A stretch of 64,000 nt of DNA from JADLHS01 sp049840435. GTDB taxonomy: Bacteria; Verrucomicrobiota; Verrucomicrobiia; Limisphaerales; JADLHS01. The notes beneath the pieces are model-generated. The model was not told the DNA's origin and searched no databases. It saw only the letters and a list, made by a program, of their open reading frames with translations. Below, one piece after another: positions 51,485 through 61,056 of the stretch (positions are counted from its first letter, which is position 1; each line of letters starts with the position of its first letter). The stretch is from positions 62,001 through 126,000 of the forward strand of contig JASGKY010000020.1 in NCBI GenBank assembly GCA_049840435.1, in the 5' to 3' direction. A program made the position numbers and the translations under genes.

Positions 51485-53068
51485 ATGAAACAGAAATTAA
51501 CGGTGTTCGCTGCGGTGACCGCACTGGCGCTCGGCGTCTCAAGCGCGCGCGCGACTCTTTACACCGATACAACCGGGGATGAATTCACCGGCAACCCGCA
51601 CATGGACATCACGTCCGTTGAAGTAACGAACACCGCCACGGACCTGATTTTCACGATCAAGCTGGCTGGCAATCCCATCACCGTGAATTGGGGCAAGTAT
51701 TGCATTGGCTTCGACACCAATCCCGCCACTGGGGATGTTAGTGCCAACGGCAACGGTTGGGGGCGGATTATCAGCATGAATCCAAACGGTATGGATTATT
51801 GGATCGGTACCTGGGTGGATGGCAGCGGCGGGGCGAACTTTTACAACTATGATGGCGGCGCTTGGAATAACATTGGGGGGGCCGCTGTTTCCACGACGAC
51901 CAACAGTGTGCGCATCACTCTGCCGTTTGCGAGTTTGGGGAAAACGTTCGGTGACTCGATTGATTTCGACATTTACACCACGGGTGGCGGGGCCGATCCG
52001 GCCATTGATTCGCTCGCCAATCCGGCGCAGACCGTTTCGTCTTGGTCCACGCCGTATGCAAGCAGTCTAGTGAAGACATACACGCTCGCGTTGGTGACCG
52101 CCGTCCCCCATCAAGTCACGTTTTTGTGCGATATGGGCGTGCCGATCTGGGAGTTTGATAATGCGGTGGGGGATGGATTCAACACCAACTCCGATGCGCT
52201 TTTCGTGCGTGGCAGTTTTAATGGCTGGGGCACTGTCAGCAGTGGCTATCAATTGATCCAGATTGGCCCGACGCTGTTCAGCAACAGGGTTGAAGTGATC
52301 GCCACGCCCGGAGACATCATCCAATACAAGTTCGAGGGGGTTTCCTTCCCGGGATATGAAAGCCCCGTGCTCAGCGGTGGAGGAAATCGGACGCTGACGC
52401 TGACCAACCTGAATATGCCGACGCAATTCGCGTTCTTTGGAGATCGCGCTTTGACCAACGGCACCGCGACGGTGACTTTTGCCGTGGACATGTCGGTGGC
52501 CCGGCGCTTCGGCGTTTTTGACCCGAACGTCAATAGTGTGGCTTTGCCGGGGAGTTTCAATGGTTGGAGCACCACCGCCTTGCCCTTGTCGCCCGGCGCT
52601 CCTCCCAATGATAATATCTACACCAACAGCCTGACGTATCGCTATTATCCACTGGGCATTCAAAACGTCGGCTTCTACAAGGTCTTCATCAACAATCTGG
52701 CAAACGCCAATCGCAATAATGGTTGGGAAGGTCCGATCGGTACCGGCGGCGGCGACCGTTCCTTTGGCATCAGTTCCATCAATCAAGTTGTGGCCTTCAC
52801 CTATAATGATGAAAACCCGGTCATCACTGCGGCCATCGGTACGCAAAACGGCACCGACGTGAAAGTTTCCTTCAATTCGTTCCCGTCGCGCGGCGGCGGC
52901 TATCCGACCGGCGGTGTCTATGCGGTGGAATCCGCGGCCAGCTTGAGCGGGCCCTGGACCACGAATGGAGTCATCTATTCCACGACCGCCAACAGTTCGC
53001 TCACCAACACCGCCGTTCTGCCCGGCACACCGCAGCAGTTCTATCGCGTTGGGCTGATTGGACTCTGA
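51485..53068 (+). CDS. Exported multi-domain protein with starch-binding-type modules
   Basis: The protein has 527 residues with a signal peptide (MKQKLTVFAAVTALALGVSS). Domain 1 (about 25-200) matches the protein at 41216 (DITSVEVTNTATDLIFTIKL, NWGKYCIGF, GWGRIISMNPNGMDYWIGTW). Two early-set modules follow, each with the starch-binding signature: FVRGSFNGWGTVSSGYQLIQ at about 235, and VALPGSFNGWSTTALPLSPG at about 355. The C-terminus (VYAVESAASLSGPWTTNG, QQFYRVGL) is the sandwich ending common in PVC exported proteins. It has no enzyme motif and no PEP-CTERM anchor, so it is probably a secreted or surface glucan-binding protein. A GH13 gene follows. Confidence 0.85.
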   Translation: MKQKLTVFAAVTALALGVSSARATLYTDTTGDEFTGNPHMDITSVEVTNTATDLIFTIKLAGNPITVNWGKYCIGFDTNPATGDVSANGNGWGRIISMNPNGMDYWIGTWVDGSGGANFYNYDGGAWNNIGGAAVSTTTNSVRITLPFASLGKTFGDSIDFDIYTTGGGADPAIDSLANPAQTVSSWSTPYASSLVKTYTLALVTAVPHQVTFLCDMGVPIWEFDNAVGDGFNTNSDALFVRGSFNGWGTVSSGYQLIQIGPTLFSNRVEVIATPGDIIQYKFEGVSFPGYESPVLSGGGNRTLTLTNLNMPTQFAFFGDRALTNGTATVTFAVDMSVARRFGVFDPNVNSVALPGSFNGWSTTALPLSPGAPPNDNIYTNSLTYRYYPLGIQNVGFYKVFINNLANANRNNGWEGPIGTGGGDRSFGISSINQVVAFTYNDENPVITAAIGTQNGTDVKVSFNSFPSRGGGYPTGGVYAVESAASLSGPWTTNGVIYSTTANSSLTNTAVLPGTPQQFYRVGLIGL

Positions 53069-53101
53069 GTTGATCTGGCTGGAAGAACGAGGAATGTGTT
53101 C

Positions 53102-53138
53102 AAGCCCGGTGAGCGCAAAAAATCACCGGGCTTCTTTG
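53102..53138 (+). terminator. Rho-independent terminator
   Basis: AAGCCCGGTGA and TCACCGGGCTT pair around an A-rich loop, followed by CTTTG. It lies 33 bases past the stop at 53068; the next gene on this strand starts at 53261, so the two may be separate or only partly coupled. Confidence 0.7.
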
Positions 53139-53260
53139 TCGCAGCAGCAGGCGATAACGTGGGTGGCGCGAAAAGCTGAGACCGCGTTTTGGCCTAAAAG
53201 TCCAACAGGGTTTGGCCAACCTGAACCTTAATTTGGCATCATCAGTATCGAATTAGCATT

Positions 53261-55219
53261 GTGAAGGGGCATCGCGTCAAAATTATCGTCATGACTTTGC
53301 TGGCTGCTGCCGGATGGGGGCGCGCAGCGGAAGTCGCAGTCACCCGGGTCGAGCCGCCGAGTTGGTGGGCCGGGCATACGCACAATCCGGTCCGGCTGCT
53401 CCTGACCGGGCGGCAGTTGACGGGCGCAACCCTCAGTAGCGCGGCCGGTCTTTCGATTTCCAACGTCACGACGAGCGCTTCCGGCGAATATGTTTTCTGC
53501 GATGTGTTCATCGCGCCCGACAGCAAACCCGGTCCGCGGGAACTGAAGCTCAAAGCCGCCGCGGGCACGACCACCGCCAGCTTCAAAGTGTTGCCTACTC
53601 CGACCCGCGCCGGGCGCTATGCAGGTTTTACTCCGGATGATGTGATCTATCTGCTGATGCCCGATCGGTTCGCCAATGGTGATTCGGCCAATGACGAACC
53701 CGCCGTTTCACGCGGGCTGCTGGATCGCGCCAAGCCGCGCAATTATCACGGTGGCGATTTTCAGGGCGTCATCCATCGCTTGCCCTACCTCCACGACCTC
53801 GGCGTCACCGCGCTCTGGCTCACGCCGTGGTATGACAACGTCAATCAATTCAACACGAAGGAAAAATATACGGCCGGCAACCAGCGTTCCGCCAGCGGGG
53901 TCGCTTCCACCGATTATCATGGCTATGGCGCCGTGGATTTTTATGGCGTGGAAGAACATTTCGGCGACCTGAACAAATTGTGCGAGCTGGTGGATCAAGC
54001 GCGCGTTCAAGGTTTCAAATTCGTCCAGGACCAGGTTGCCAACCACACCGGGCCGTATCATCCATGGGCAAAAAATCCGCCGACGCCTACCTGGTTCAAT
54101 GGCAGCGTTGAAAATCACCTCGATAACTCCTGGCAGATCTGGACCATTGCGGCGAGGAATCCGCCCGCAGACAAGTTGAAGTCCACGCTCGAAGGCTGGT
54201 TCATCAACATCCTTCCCGACCTTAATCAGAACGATTCCGAGACCGCCACGTATCTGATTCAAAATTCCCTCTGGTGGATCGGCATGACGGGCGTGGATGC
54301 TGTGCGCCAGGACACGCTGCCTTACGTGCCGCGGAGCTATTGGTCGCAGTGGACGCGCGCGCTCAAGCGCGAATACCCGCAACTGACGATTCTCGGCGAG
54401 ATGTGGGACGGCAAACCTGAGCTCGTTGCGTTCTTTCAAGGTGGCCGCGCGCAATTCGACGGCGTGGACACCGGCGTGGAAACGCTCTTTGATTTTCCGC
54501 TCTACTTCGCGATCCGTGATGTCTTTGCCAAGGGCCAGCCGTTCAACCGGCTCGCGCAGGTCATTGCCGCGGACACGAACTACGTGGACGCCAGCCGGCT
54601 TGTTACCTTTCTCGGGCTACACGATGTCGCGCGCTTTATGAGCGAACCCGGCGCGACGCGGGAAGGCTTGCAACTCGCCTTCACGTATCTGCTCACCGCC
54701 CGCGGCACGCCGTTGATCTATTACGGCGACGAAATCGCCCTGCCGGGAGGCGGCGACCCGGACAATCGCCGCGATTTTCCCGGCGGTTGGCCGGAAGATA
54801 AGCAAAGTGCTTTTGAGAAGAGCAGTCGCACCGCGGAACAGCAACAGGTCTTTGCGTACGTGAAGAAACTGCTCGCCCTGCGGCGGGAACTGGAGCCGTT
54901 GCGCCGCGGCAAGATGCTGGTGTTGCCGTCCGGCAGCAACACGGGCGCGTTTGTGCGGACCACGGAGAACTCTGCTGTCATCGTGGCGTTCAACAACAAT
55001 AGCATTCCAGAGACGCTGCACTTCAAACTGTCCGAACCGCTCGCCGCCCAGCCGCAATGGTTCAACCGGCTTGCCGACGACCAGACGGTTTTCGTGAAGG
55101 ACAACGTGCTCGAATTTCAACTGCCGCCTCGTAGCGCGGCGATCTTCACGCCGCAACCGCCGTTGATCACCCAGGAAAAAGGCAAGACGCAGGCTCGTTC
55201 AGAACTGCGTCTGCGTTGA
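53261..55219 (+). CDS. Exported GH13 cyclomaltodextrinase/neopullulanase-like enzyme
   Basis: The protein has 652 residues with a GTG start (or the ATG at 53291) and a signal peptide (KIIVMTLLAAAGWGRA). The N-terminal domain (VTRVEPPSWWAGHTHNPVRL) is that of cyclomaltodextrinases. The catalytic barrel has region I VQDQVANHTGPYHPW, region II GVDAVRQDTLPY (nucleophile Asp), region III LTILGEMWDG (acid/base Glu) and region IV TFLGLHDVARF (Asp). YYGDEIALPGGGDPDNRRDF marks the subgroup. The C-terminal beta domain ends AAIFTPQPP. It should cut cyclodextrins or maltodextrins outside the cytoplasm. I found no operator copy directly before it; it may be read from the promoter at 51485. Confidence 0.9.
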   Translation: MKGHRVKIIVMTLLAAAGWGRAAEVAVTRVEPPSWWAGHTHNPVRLLLTGRQLTGATLSSAAGLSISNVTTSASGEYVFCDVFIAPDSKPGPRELKLKAAAGTTTASFKVLPTPTRAGRYAGFTPDDVIYLLMPDRFANGDSANDEPAVSRGLLDRAKPRNYHGGDFQGVIHRLPYLHDLGVTALWLTPWYDNVNQFNTKEKYTAGNQRSASGVASTDYHGYGAVDFYGVEEHFGDLNKLCELVDQARVQGFKFVQDQVANHTGPYHPWAKNPPTPTWFNGSVENHLDNSWQIWTIAARNPPADKLKSTLEGWFINILPDLNQNDSETATYLIQNSLWWIGMTGVDAVRQDTLPYVPRSYWSQWTRALKREYPQLTILGEMWDGKPELVAFFQGGRAQFDGVDTGVETLFDFPLYFAIRDVFAKGQPFNRLAQVIAADTNYVDASRLVTFLGLHDVARFMSEPGATREGLQLAFTYLLTARGTPLIYYGDEIALPGGGDPDNRRDFPGGWPEDKQSAFEKSSRTAEQQQVFAYVKKLLALRRELEPLRRGKMLVLPSGSNTGAFVRTTENSAVIVAFNNNSIPETLHFKLSEPLAAQPQWFNRLADDQTVFVKDNVLEFQLPPRSAAIFTPQPPLITQEKGKTQARSELRLR

Positions 55220-55330
55220 GCCCCCCGAAATTGACTTGCGGCGACGTCGGAACGCCGCGTTTACGCGGCAGCCGCGCGATTTGCCACGTTGCTGCCGCCT
55301 GAAGGCTAATTGCTGGAGTTCGCCGTAGAT

Positions 55331-55524
55331 GTCCCGGAGGGACAAGGTGAAAATAGCCCAGCGTTTCAACGCTGGGTTGGGTGATCAAAGTCGGCGAGTC
55401 CCGTAGGGACGGAAGACAACTCGCTCGCGAAATGGGATTTCGGCCGTCCCTTCGGGACTTGTCTGCCTTCCCGTCTCAACCCAGCGTTGAAACGCTGGGT
55501 TGAGACGGGAAGTCCCTCCGGGAC
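55331..55524. repeat. Composite palindromic intergenic repeat
   Basis: GTCCCnnnGGGAC hairpins stand at 55331, 55398, 55446 and 55512. Between the first and second lies CCCAGCGTTTCAACGCTGGG (55357-55376), and between the third and fourth its inverted form at 55480-55499, set in a perfect 46-base palindrome (55467-55512, 22-base arms around GA). The block is a head-to-head pair of the same unit. The gap from 55220 to 55690 has no gene. Similar GTCCC/GGGAC and CCCAGCGTT elements occur widely in PVC genomes. Confidence 0.75.
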
Positions 55525-55690
55525 AAATGCGGCCCAGAATTCCCAATGGATTAGCCTGAAGACGGCGTTCCGGGGCAAGTCTCAGGATGCGCCCACCCGG
55601 CCTGTCTGCCACCCTCTCCCCTTCGGAAGGGGAGAGGGCCGGGGTGGGCACGGGATTTCGGCGGTGCTACCAGCGTTCACATGGAGACGA

Positions 55691-57079
55691 TTACTTGCGG
55701 ACGACGCGATGATAGATCCGCCACTCGTAGCCGTTGAGCCGGAAGTTCACCAAGCCATTGGAGAGCGGGGCCGGCAGCGAAGCGATCTTCACCGGCTTGA
55801 ATTCTTCCGCGTTCAACACCTCCATCGCACCGGTCACCGGACGGCTGGAGAAGTTTACCAACACCACGAACTCATCCTTGTCGTCGAGGCGCATGAAGGA
55901 AACCACATCGGTGGAGTTGGTGTTGCGCAGCCAGATCAGCCGCTCGTTCTGGAACGCCGCGTGGTTCTTCCGCAGTTGGATCAGGTCGCGATAGATTGCC
56001 CGGAGCGGGGGACGCTCCTTCGGTTGCCAGAACACCGGCAGCTTCTCGAACAGCGCCGGATCGCCGGATTCCGTGGCATCGCCGACTTCCATGCCGTTGT
56101 AAAACAGCGGCACGCCGTCCAAGGTCAGCATGAAGACCTGCGCCGCCAGCGCGCCGCGGATGCCGAACCGTGCCACGGCGCGGGCCTCGTCGTGATTATC
56201 CGAGATGCGCAGATGCAACGAGTCCTTGGGGAACTGTTTCAAACTCTCCTCCCACGAGCGGCGCAATTCCGACGCCGGCGCGCCTTCGAGGAAAACTTTG
56301 TTCAATGTCGCATGTAACGGCCACGCATAATCGAAATCAAAAGCCTTCACGAGCAGCTCCGGCTTGCTCGCCTCCGCCAACATGATGATGCCGGGCTTTG
56401 CCTTTTGTAGTTCCGCGCGCGCTTCCTCCCAGAAATCCGTCGGCACCATGCTGGCCACGTCGCAGCGGAAACCGTCGAGATCAAATTCGCGCACCCAATA
56501 CTTCAACATCTCGATCATGTAACGGCGCAGCTTGGGATTCTCGTAATTCAACCCCGCCACGTCCGTCCACTCGGCCACGGGCGGAATCACGTTTCCTTTC
56601 GCGTCCTGTTTGTAAAATTCCTTCTGCGCCATCATCACGCTGTCCCACGCCGTGTGATTGGCGACCAGATCAATGATCACCTTCAAGTCGCGTGCATGCG
56701 CCTCTTTGACGAGCCGCTGGAAATCGTTCGTGGTGCCGTAGCCGGGATTGATCCCGTAATAATCGCGCACCGCATACGGACTGCCGAGCGTGCCTTTCTT
56801 CAAGTGCTCGCCGGTCGGGTGAATGGGCATCAACCAGAGCACATTCACGCCAAGATCTTTCAATTCGTCGAGTCGCGCCGTGATGCCATTGAAATCCCCC
56901 GAGGCAGAAAACTGCCGTGGGAAAACTTCATACACCACGCTTTGCCGCAACCAGGCGGGTGAGGTGCGGGCGGGTTCAGCCGCGACGTTGCGTTCCGCGC
57001 TGGCGGGGCCGGCCCCGCCGAGCAGTGCGATAATCAAAACCAGCCGCTGGAGAATTGCAGGCTTCGCTTTCGTGTTCAT
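55691..57079 (-). CDS. Exported GH13 alpha-amylase family enzyme
   Basis: The protein has 462 residues from the ATG at 57079, chosen because it opens a signal peptide (LQRLVLIIALLGGAGPASA); the frame is open 43 codons further but runs through the operator. The barrel is canonical: WLRQSVVYEVFPRQFSASGD, LGVNVLWLMPIHPTGE, region I IIDLVANHTAWD, region II DGFRCDVAS (nucleophile), region III GIIMLAEAS (acid/base Glu) and region IV RISDNHDEARAV (Asp). The C-terminal beta domain ends YEWRIYHRVVRK. It is a close paralog of the altered enzyme at 46690 and is expected to be active. It probably hydrolyses maltodextrins outside the cytoplasm. Confidence 0.92.
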   Translation of the reverse strand: MNTKAKPAILQRLVLIIALLGGAGPASAERNVAAEPARTSPAWLRQSVVYEVFPRQFSASGDFNGITARLDELKDLGVNVLWLMPIHPTGEHLKKGTLGSPYAVRDYYGINPGYGTTNDFQRLVKEAHARDLKVIIDLVANHTAWDSVMMAQKEFYKQDAKGNVIPPVAEWTDVAGLNYENPKLRRYMIEMLKYWVREFDLDGFRCDVASMVPTDFWEEARAELQKAKPGIIMLAEASKPELLVKAFDFDYAWPLHATLNKVFLEGAPASELRRSWEESLKQFPKDSLHLRISDNHDEARAVARFGIRGALAAQVFMLTLDGVPLFYNGMEVGDATESGDPALFEKLPVFWQPKERPPLRAIYRDLIQLRKNHAAFQNERLIWLRNTNSTDVVSFMRLDDKDEFVVLVNFSSRPVTGAMEVLNAEEFKPVKIASLPAPLSNGLVNFRLNGYEWRIYHRVVRK

Positions 57080-57141
57080 GGTGGTGACGCCATCTTGCGG
57101 TGGGGCTGACGGACTGGCAATCGCGATTCCGCCCGCAAACG

Positions 57142-57157
57142 CAGCATGTTTGTGCGG
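57142..57157. promoter_or_regulatory. Candidate operator of the glucan regulon, copy 5
   Basis: CAGCATGTTTGTGCGG, with the right arm and centre identical to copy 1, lies 62 bases before the start of the amylase at 55691 (minus strand) and just after the terminator of the upstream gene. A half-site (CCGCAAAC) stands 10 bases to its left. Confidence 0.68.
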
Positions 57158-57164
57158 TTGCCCG

Positions 57165-57205
57165 GCAAATAAAAGCCGGAGTTGGCATACGCCCAACTCC
57201 GGCTT
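57165..57205 (-). terminator. Rho-independent terminator
   Basis: AAGCCGGAGTTGG and CCAACTCCGGCTT form a 13-bp stem, followed on the minus strand by TTATTTG. It lies 81 bases past the stop of the gene at 57287 and insulates it from the amylase promoter. Confidence 0.85.
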
Positions 57206-57286
57206 CAACTTTGGTTCTTGGCGTTTCGGCCTTTGCCTTTGGGGCTGAAATCTCTCGCCCCGCGCCGCTAGCCTCGCGCCTTGATT

Positions 57287-57904
57287 TTACGTCGCCATGT
57301 GGGTGATCGGATCGCTCCAATCCGAGTAACCCAGGCTGCCGCCGATGGCGCGGAACTGCCAGTCATACGACGTGCCGGGGACGAGGTCTTCCTGCTTGAT
57401 CTTGCGCGCCTGCGTGAAGAGGCCCGCCGCCTGATACTCACCCGTCGCATGGACGCGCCGCCGCGCTTCGATGGCGCGCATGTTCGGGATCGGCTTCAGC
57501 CGGAACATCGCCATCGTGCTTTGGAGGTTGTCAATGTTCTCGACGATCGGTTTGGGCAGCGGCGTCTGCGCGCGGTTGGTGGCCACCGGGTCAAACCCGG
57601 AGGACAACAACACGGGCAGATCGTTGCCGGCGATGGCTTGCACGTAACTGGCGATCTGGCGCAACGCATCCACCAAGTCCGCCCGGGCCACGTTCTTCTC
57701 GGCGACGGCGCGTTTGCCGCCATCAGCGGCGGCGGCGAGCTTCTCGATGAACGTCGTGCCCAGCGCATCCAGCGTGGCCAACGTGATGGGCAGATTCGGA
57801 AACGCAGTGTTTCCGGTCAACCCGGTGTTTACGGCGGTGAAAAAATCGCTCAATTGCGTGTCCGTGAATTGAGCGAATCCTAATGATACCCGGTTAAAGG
57901 GCAT
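57287..57904 (-). CDS. PVC conserved protein with a C-terminal fibronectin type III-like domain
   Basis: The protein has 205 residues and no signal peptide. The N-terminal part is helical, with a recurring PVC pattern (DTQLSDFFTAVNTGLTGNTA, FPNLPITLATL, ADGGKRAVAEKNVARADLVD, ALRQIASYVQAIAGNDLPVL, LSSGFDPVATN). The C-terminal 60 residues look like a fibronectin III module (EDLVPGTSYDWQFRAIGGSL, GYSDWSDPI). Relatives are numerous in Verrucomicrobia and Planctomycetes and have no assigned function. It is monocistronic with its own terminator. Confidence 0.8.
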   Translation of the reverse strand: MPFNRVSLGFAQFTDTQLSDFFTAVNTGLTGNTAFPNLPITLATLDALGTTFIEKLAAAADGGKRAVAEKNVARADLVDALRQIASYVQAIAGNDLPVLLSSGFDPVATNRAQTPLPKPIVENIDNLQSTMAMFRLKPIPNMRAIEARRRVHATGEYQAAGLFTQARKIKQEDLVPGTSYDWQFRAIGGSLGYSDWSDPITHMAT

Positions 57905-59023
57905 AACTATCCTTTCGTTCTTTTTTTGTGGTGGGATACATCACGAACACCCCAGGTAGGCCAGCCACAATCTCATCCGAGACCGCGCTGGTGATCTCCA
58001 GTTCGCAAAAAAACGTTTAGCAACAGCCTTGCCAATGGATTGGCCCGGCGGGCCTCGCGCCCGAGGCAACGGCGGCCCTTTTTGTATTCCTCCGGGTGTG
58101 TTGCTGCGTTGCAGAACCGAATCGTCGGACCTTTGCTGGTGCGGCTCGGAAGGGAATTCACTACCTCGAGCCGGGCTTAGTTTTCATCCCGGATTCAGCA
58201 CCGCCGCCAGCCAATTGACTACCGGTGCCGACGACCTGGTTCTTTACAAAAGTTTTCTGGCGCTGCGGCCAGCCACCTGGTGGTTTGGAAATGCCAACTA
58301 ACGGTTTTAATCAATCAGATTGCGGGTAATTCTGTGCTGGCCGTAACCTGGAAACGTCGGGAACTTTCTTGTCCGTGGCGCCGGAGATTACGGGGGACGA
58401 TTTGGTTCTTTGGTCGGCATCGGAACTTTCCTTGTCGCGCGCATCCGCTGCCACTGCCGCCAACCGAAAGGAGGCAGACGCCAAAATCATCCCTTCAAAT
58501 CCCCGTCCAAAATTACCCGAGGTAAAAACCTTTCTGCCTGCCGACTGCTTGCTACTGCCAAGCGTGGGCGCCGGTTGCCAACCTATACCAAGGTGTAATG
58601 AAATTGTTTTCCGCTACGCCAGAATCCAAATGCTTGGCTCCGTGCGCTTGCACATATTCCTGTCACGAGGGTTTTCAGTTTTGGACACTGCGATGACCCT
58701 GCGGGCTGGCGTGCGGCAGAGGCGCGGGGCCGACCAAGGAAGAGAAACGCTTTATCTTCCTTGGAAAACGCCAACCAAAGGAAGGGAAAGGATTTTTGGG
58801 TGGGGCAACCGGGTCGTTGGCGACAAAAGCCAAAATTGATGAGACTTTGGCAAAATCAGTCTTGCCCGGAGCCAGGGGGGGGGGGGTACAAGAATCAGCA
58901 TTCAAGTCGCACCAACGTAATAGGAACTTCGTTTGCCGGTGAGTTGTGATTTTGGGCCGGGGAAAATGGAGCTTCAAGGGATTGGGAAATGGAAAAATCA
59001 GCAACAAGAAATAAATACACAAC
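57905..59023. other. Long intergenic stretch without a recognisable gene
   Basis: About 1.1 kb in which every open frame is short and protein-like motifs are absent on both strands. It contains G- and C-poor patches and a run of 12 G (58875-58886). I saw no tRNA, no clear promoter and no array. It may be the relic of a lost gene or hold an RNA I cannot recognise. The three exported proteins downstream have a different base composition from the amylase locus. Confidence 0.5.
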
Positions 59024-59896
59024 ATGAAGACAAAACTATACGTATTAACTCTAGCAACGCTCTGCGCTGTTAGCACACAGGCAACGCCCCGTTACATCTG
59101 GGCTGGAGGCGTCAACAAACTCGAAGATAAGGCTACCTATACGACCGAAAGTTACGAGGAACTTGGTCTCGGGAGCAGCCGTTACCAGCACCAGTTGACC
59201 ACGGACAATACGGTGAATACAGGCCCCCGTTACACAGACCAGATCGTCTATGTGAACGTCGACTACGATAATGTTGTGGACGCCTCCGGAAATGAAAACA
59301 ATTGGGGGCTCACGCGAACTTGGAACTCTCATCAAGAATGGGGCTACGAGGGATTCGCTACGCTTAGTGTCCTTTCCATGATCATCGATCTGAGCGGGTG
59401 GTCCGGAGAGGCCTCTTGGGGAACCTTCTCCAGCAACAGTGATGTGAACGGCACGACTTGGCACTACGCCTACTCGGCTGAGGAAGATGGAGTCGAAACC
59501 GCCTCCTACAGCAATAGCGGAAATGCTAGCTATCCCATCATCGCACGACCCTATCAAGGCACCGAGTCCGACAACTGTTATACCTATAACAAACCGGCCT
59601 ATACGGGCGCATCGTGGAATAAGCAAGATAACAAACGTACTTTGACCGCAGCAGTTCGGGAAGCCATCATCGATGATACGAACTTTGGATACTGGACGCA
59701 TTACCCAGTCACTGTCTTGGGACTCTCGACTGGCGCCACGGTAGTGGATGCCACCGTCCAAGCCCCACAGAATAATTCGCCCGGAGTCGCCGTCACCGCA
59801 GCCACAACCGCTACTCATACAGACGATAGCGCGACGGAATACATCGCGAGCACGTTCAGTCAGTTGGAGCAATTATCTTGGACACGGTTGCCGTGA
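59024..59896 (+). CDS. Exported Thr/Ser/Tyr/Asn-rich protein of unknown function
   Basis: The protein has 290 residues with a signal peptide (MKTKLYVLTLATLCAVSTQA). The mature part is acidic and rich in Tyr, Trp, Thr and Asn (QIVYVNVDYDNVVDASGNEN, then WGLTRTWNSHQEWGYEGFAT and WGTFSSNSDVNGTTWHYAYS). It looks like a beta-structured surface or carbohydrate-contacting protein. I do not recognise the family. Codon use is visibly more A/T-rich than in the amylases. A 16-bp perfect hairpin follows its stop. Confidence 0.75.
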   Translation: MKTKLYVLTLATLCAVSTQATPRYIWAGGVNKLEDKATYTTESYEELGLGSSRYQHQLTTDNTVNTGPRYTDQIVYVNVDYDNVVDASGNENNWGLTRTWNSHQEWGYEGFATLSVLSMIIDLSGWSGEASWGTFSSNSDVNGTTWHYAYSAEEDGVETASYSNSGNASYPIIARPYQGTESDNCYTYNKPAYTGASWNKQDNKRTLTAAVREAIIDDTNFGYWTHYPVTVLGLSTGATVVDATVQAPQNNSPGVAVTAATTATHTDDSATEYIASTFSQLEQLSWTRLP

Positions 59897-59914
59897 GCTG
59901 CGCGTAAAACTCGT

Positions 59915-59954
59915 CCAACACAAACCAGCTCGGACTCAAGCTGGTTTGTGTTGG
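59915..59954. terminator. Perfect 16-bp hairpin, probable transcript end
   Basis: CCAACACAAACCAGCT and AGCTGGTTTGTGTTGG pair perfectly around an 8-base loop, directly after the gene at 59024. There is only a weak T-run on the plus strand, so it may instead stabilise the 3' end of the message or act as a processing site. Confidence 0.6.
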
Positions 59955-59977
59955 CAAGACTTAATAGGCTCATTGTT

Positions 59978-61042
59978 ATGAAGCCGATACTCTTCTTGAT
60001 TGCAGTCCTTCTCGCCGGGGTTTGCAGTTACGGATTCCGCTTGGGCCAGCCACCGAACCGCGCCGCCCAAACAGAAGCCATCCCCAGAGTGGATAGTCCA
60101 GAGCCGTCAACCCCGGCGCAACAAGCTCAAAGCTCGGCGCAAACGAATCAAATTCCCTTGCGTTGGGTAGACTTGGAATCGCCGGATTATTTTCAGTTGG
60201 CCAAGAATTCTCAAGGAGGTCGCCTGTCCCGAACAGACTTGGAAGGAAATCCTCAAGGCCCGCATCTTCCGAGATTACGGCACGAAGCTCAACCACGTGC
60301 AACACCCCCTAGCCCAGTACCTGGAATACCCCAGAGCAACAGGCTGCCTATACCCAAGAGACCAACCGCCTCACCACTGAACGGGATGGCATCCTCCGAG
60401 GTTTGGGTATCGCAACCCCCGCCGAGCTGCGCGCGGAAATTAGCCAGTCCACGGAAATCACCAAAACCTCACAATTGCCTCCCGAAAAACTGGAACAGAT
60501 CCGCCTCATCAACGAAAAATTTCCCCTCCAACTAAGTCTCGCCGGCGCCACCGAGCAAGAACGCGCCGCCATCTTCGCCAACCGCCGCGCCCGCCTGGAG
60601 TATCTCGCCCAGTATTTGACCCCCGAAGAATTGCGCCAGTACCCGACTCGACCAAGATTCTAATGTTAAAGCTGTTGCTAAAATCGCCCGTAGTATCAAT
60701 CTCTCCGCAGAGGAATTAGATCGCGTGGCCTTCGCCTTTGATTTCACCCCAGTAAATTTCTCCCAGGGACGACCCACACCCGAGGCCGAACAGGTTCTTA
60801 AAGAAGGGTTGGGGCCGGAGCGCTACGCCGAGCTTCTGGACTCCTTCGCCATAGCCAATATGCCCTTAACCACCTTCGTGATGGAGGATCGCACCAGTCC
60901 CGCCGAGGTTCTCAAACTAAAAGAATTCCGGGCCACTCTCACAGGCCCCCAACATGAAGCAGCCATTATCGGACTGCTCGGACCGCAACGCGCTGCCAAC
61001 TACCTCGGTAAAATTCGTAACAACCCAACTTTCCGGAAGTAA
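59978..61042 (+). pseudogene. Exported protein of a PVC paralogous family, three frameshifts
   Basis: The ATG at 59978 opens a signal or anchor (MKPILFLIAVLLAGVCSYGF). The frame then shifts near 60210, 60331 and 60645. The restored order is LRWVDLESPDYFQLAKN, LKEVACPEQTWKEILKARIF, PEQQAAYTQETNRLTTERDG, GIATPAELRAEISQSTEITK, LEYLAQYLTPEELRQY, KIARSINLSAEELDRVAFAF and EAEQVLKEGLGPERYAELLD. The block E-S-x-D-Y followed by C-P-E-x-T-x-x-E-I is shared with the next gene. About 350 residues. The function is unknown. It lies 15 bases before the paralog, probably in one transcript. Confidence 0.7.
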
Positions 61043-61056
61043 TCCAACGAGGCGCT

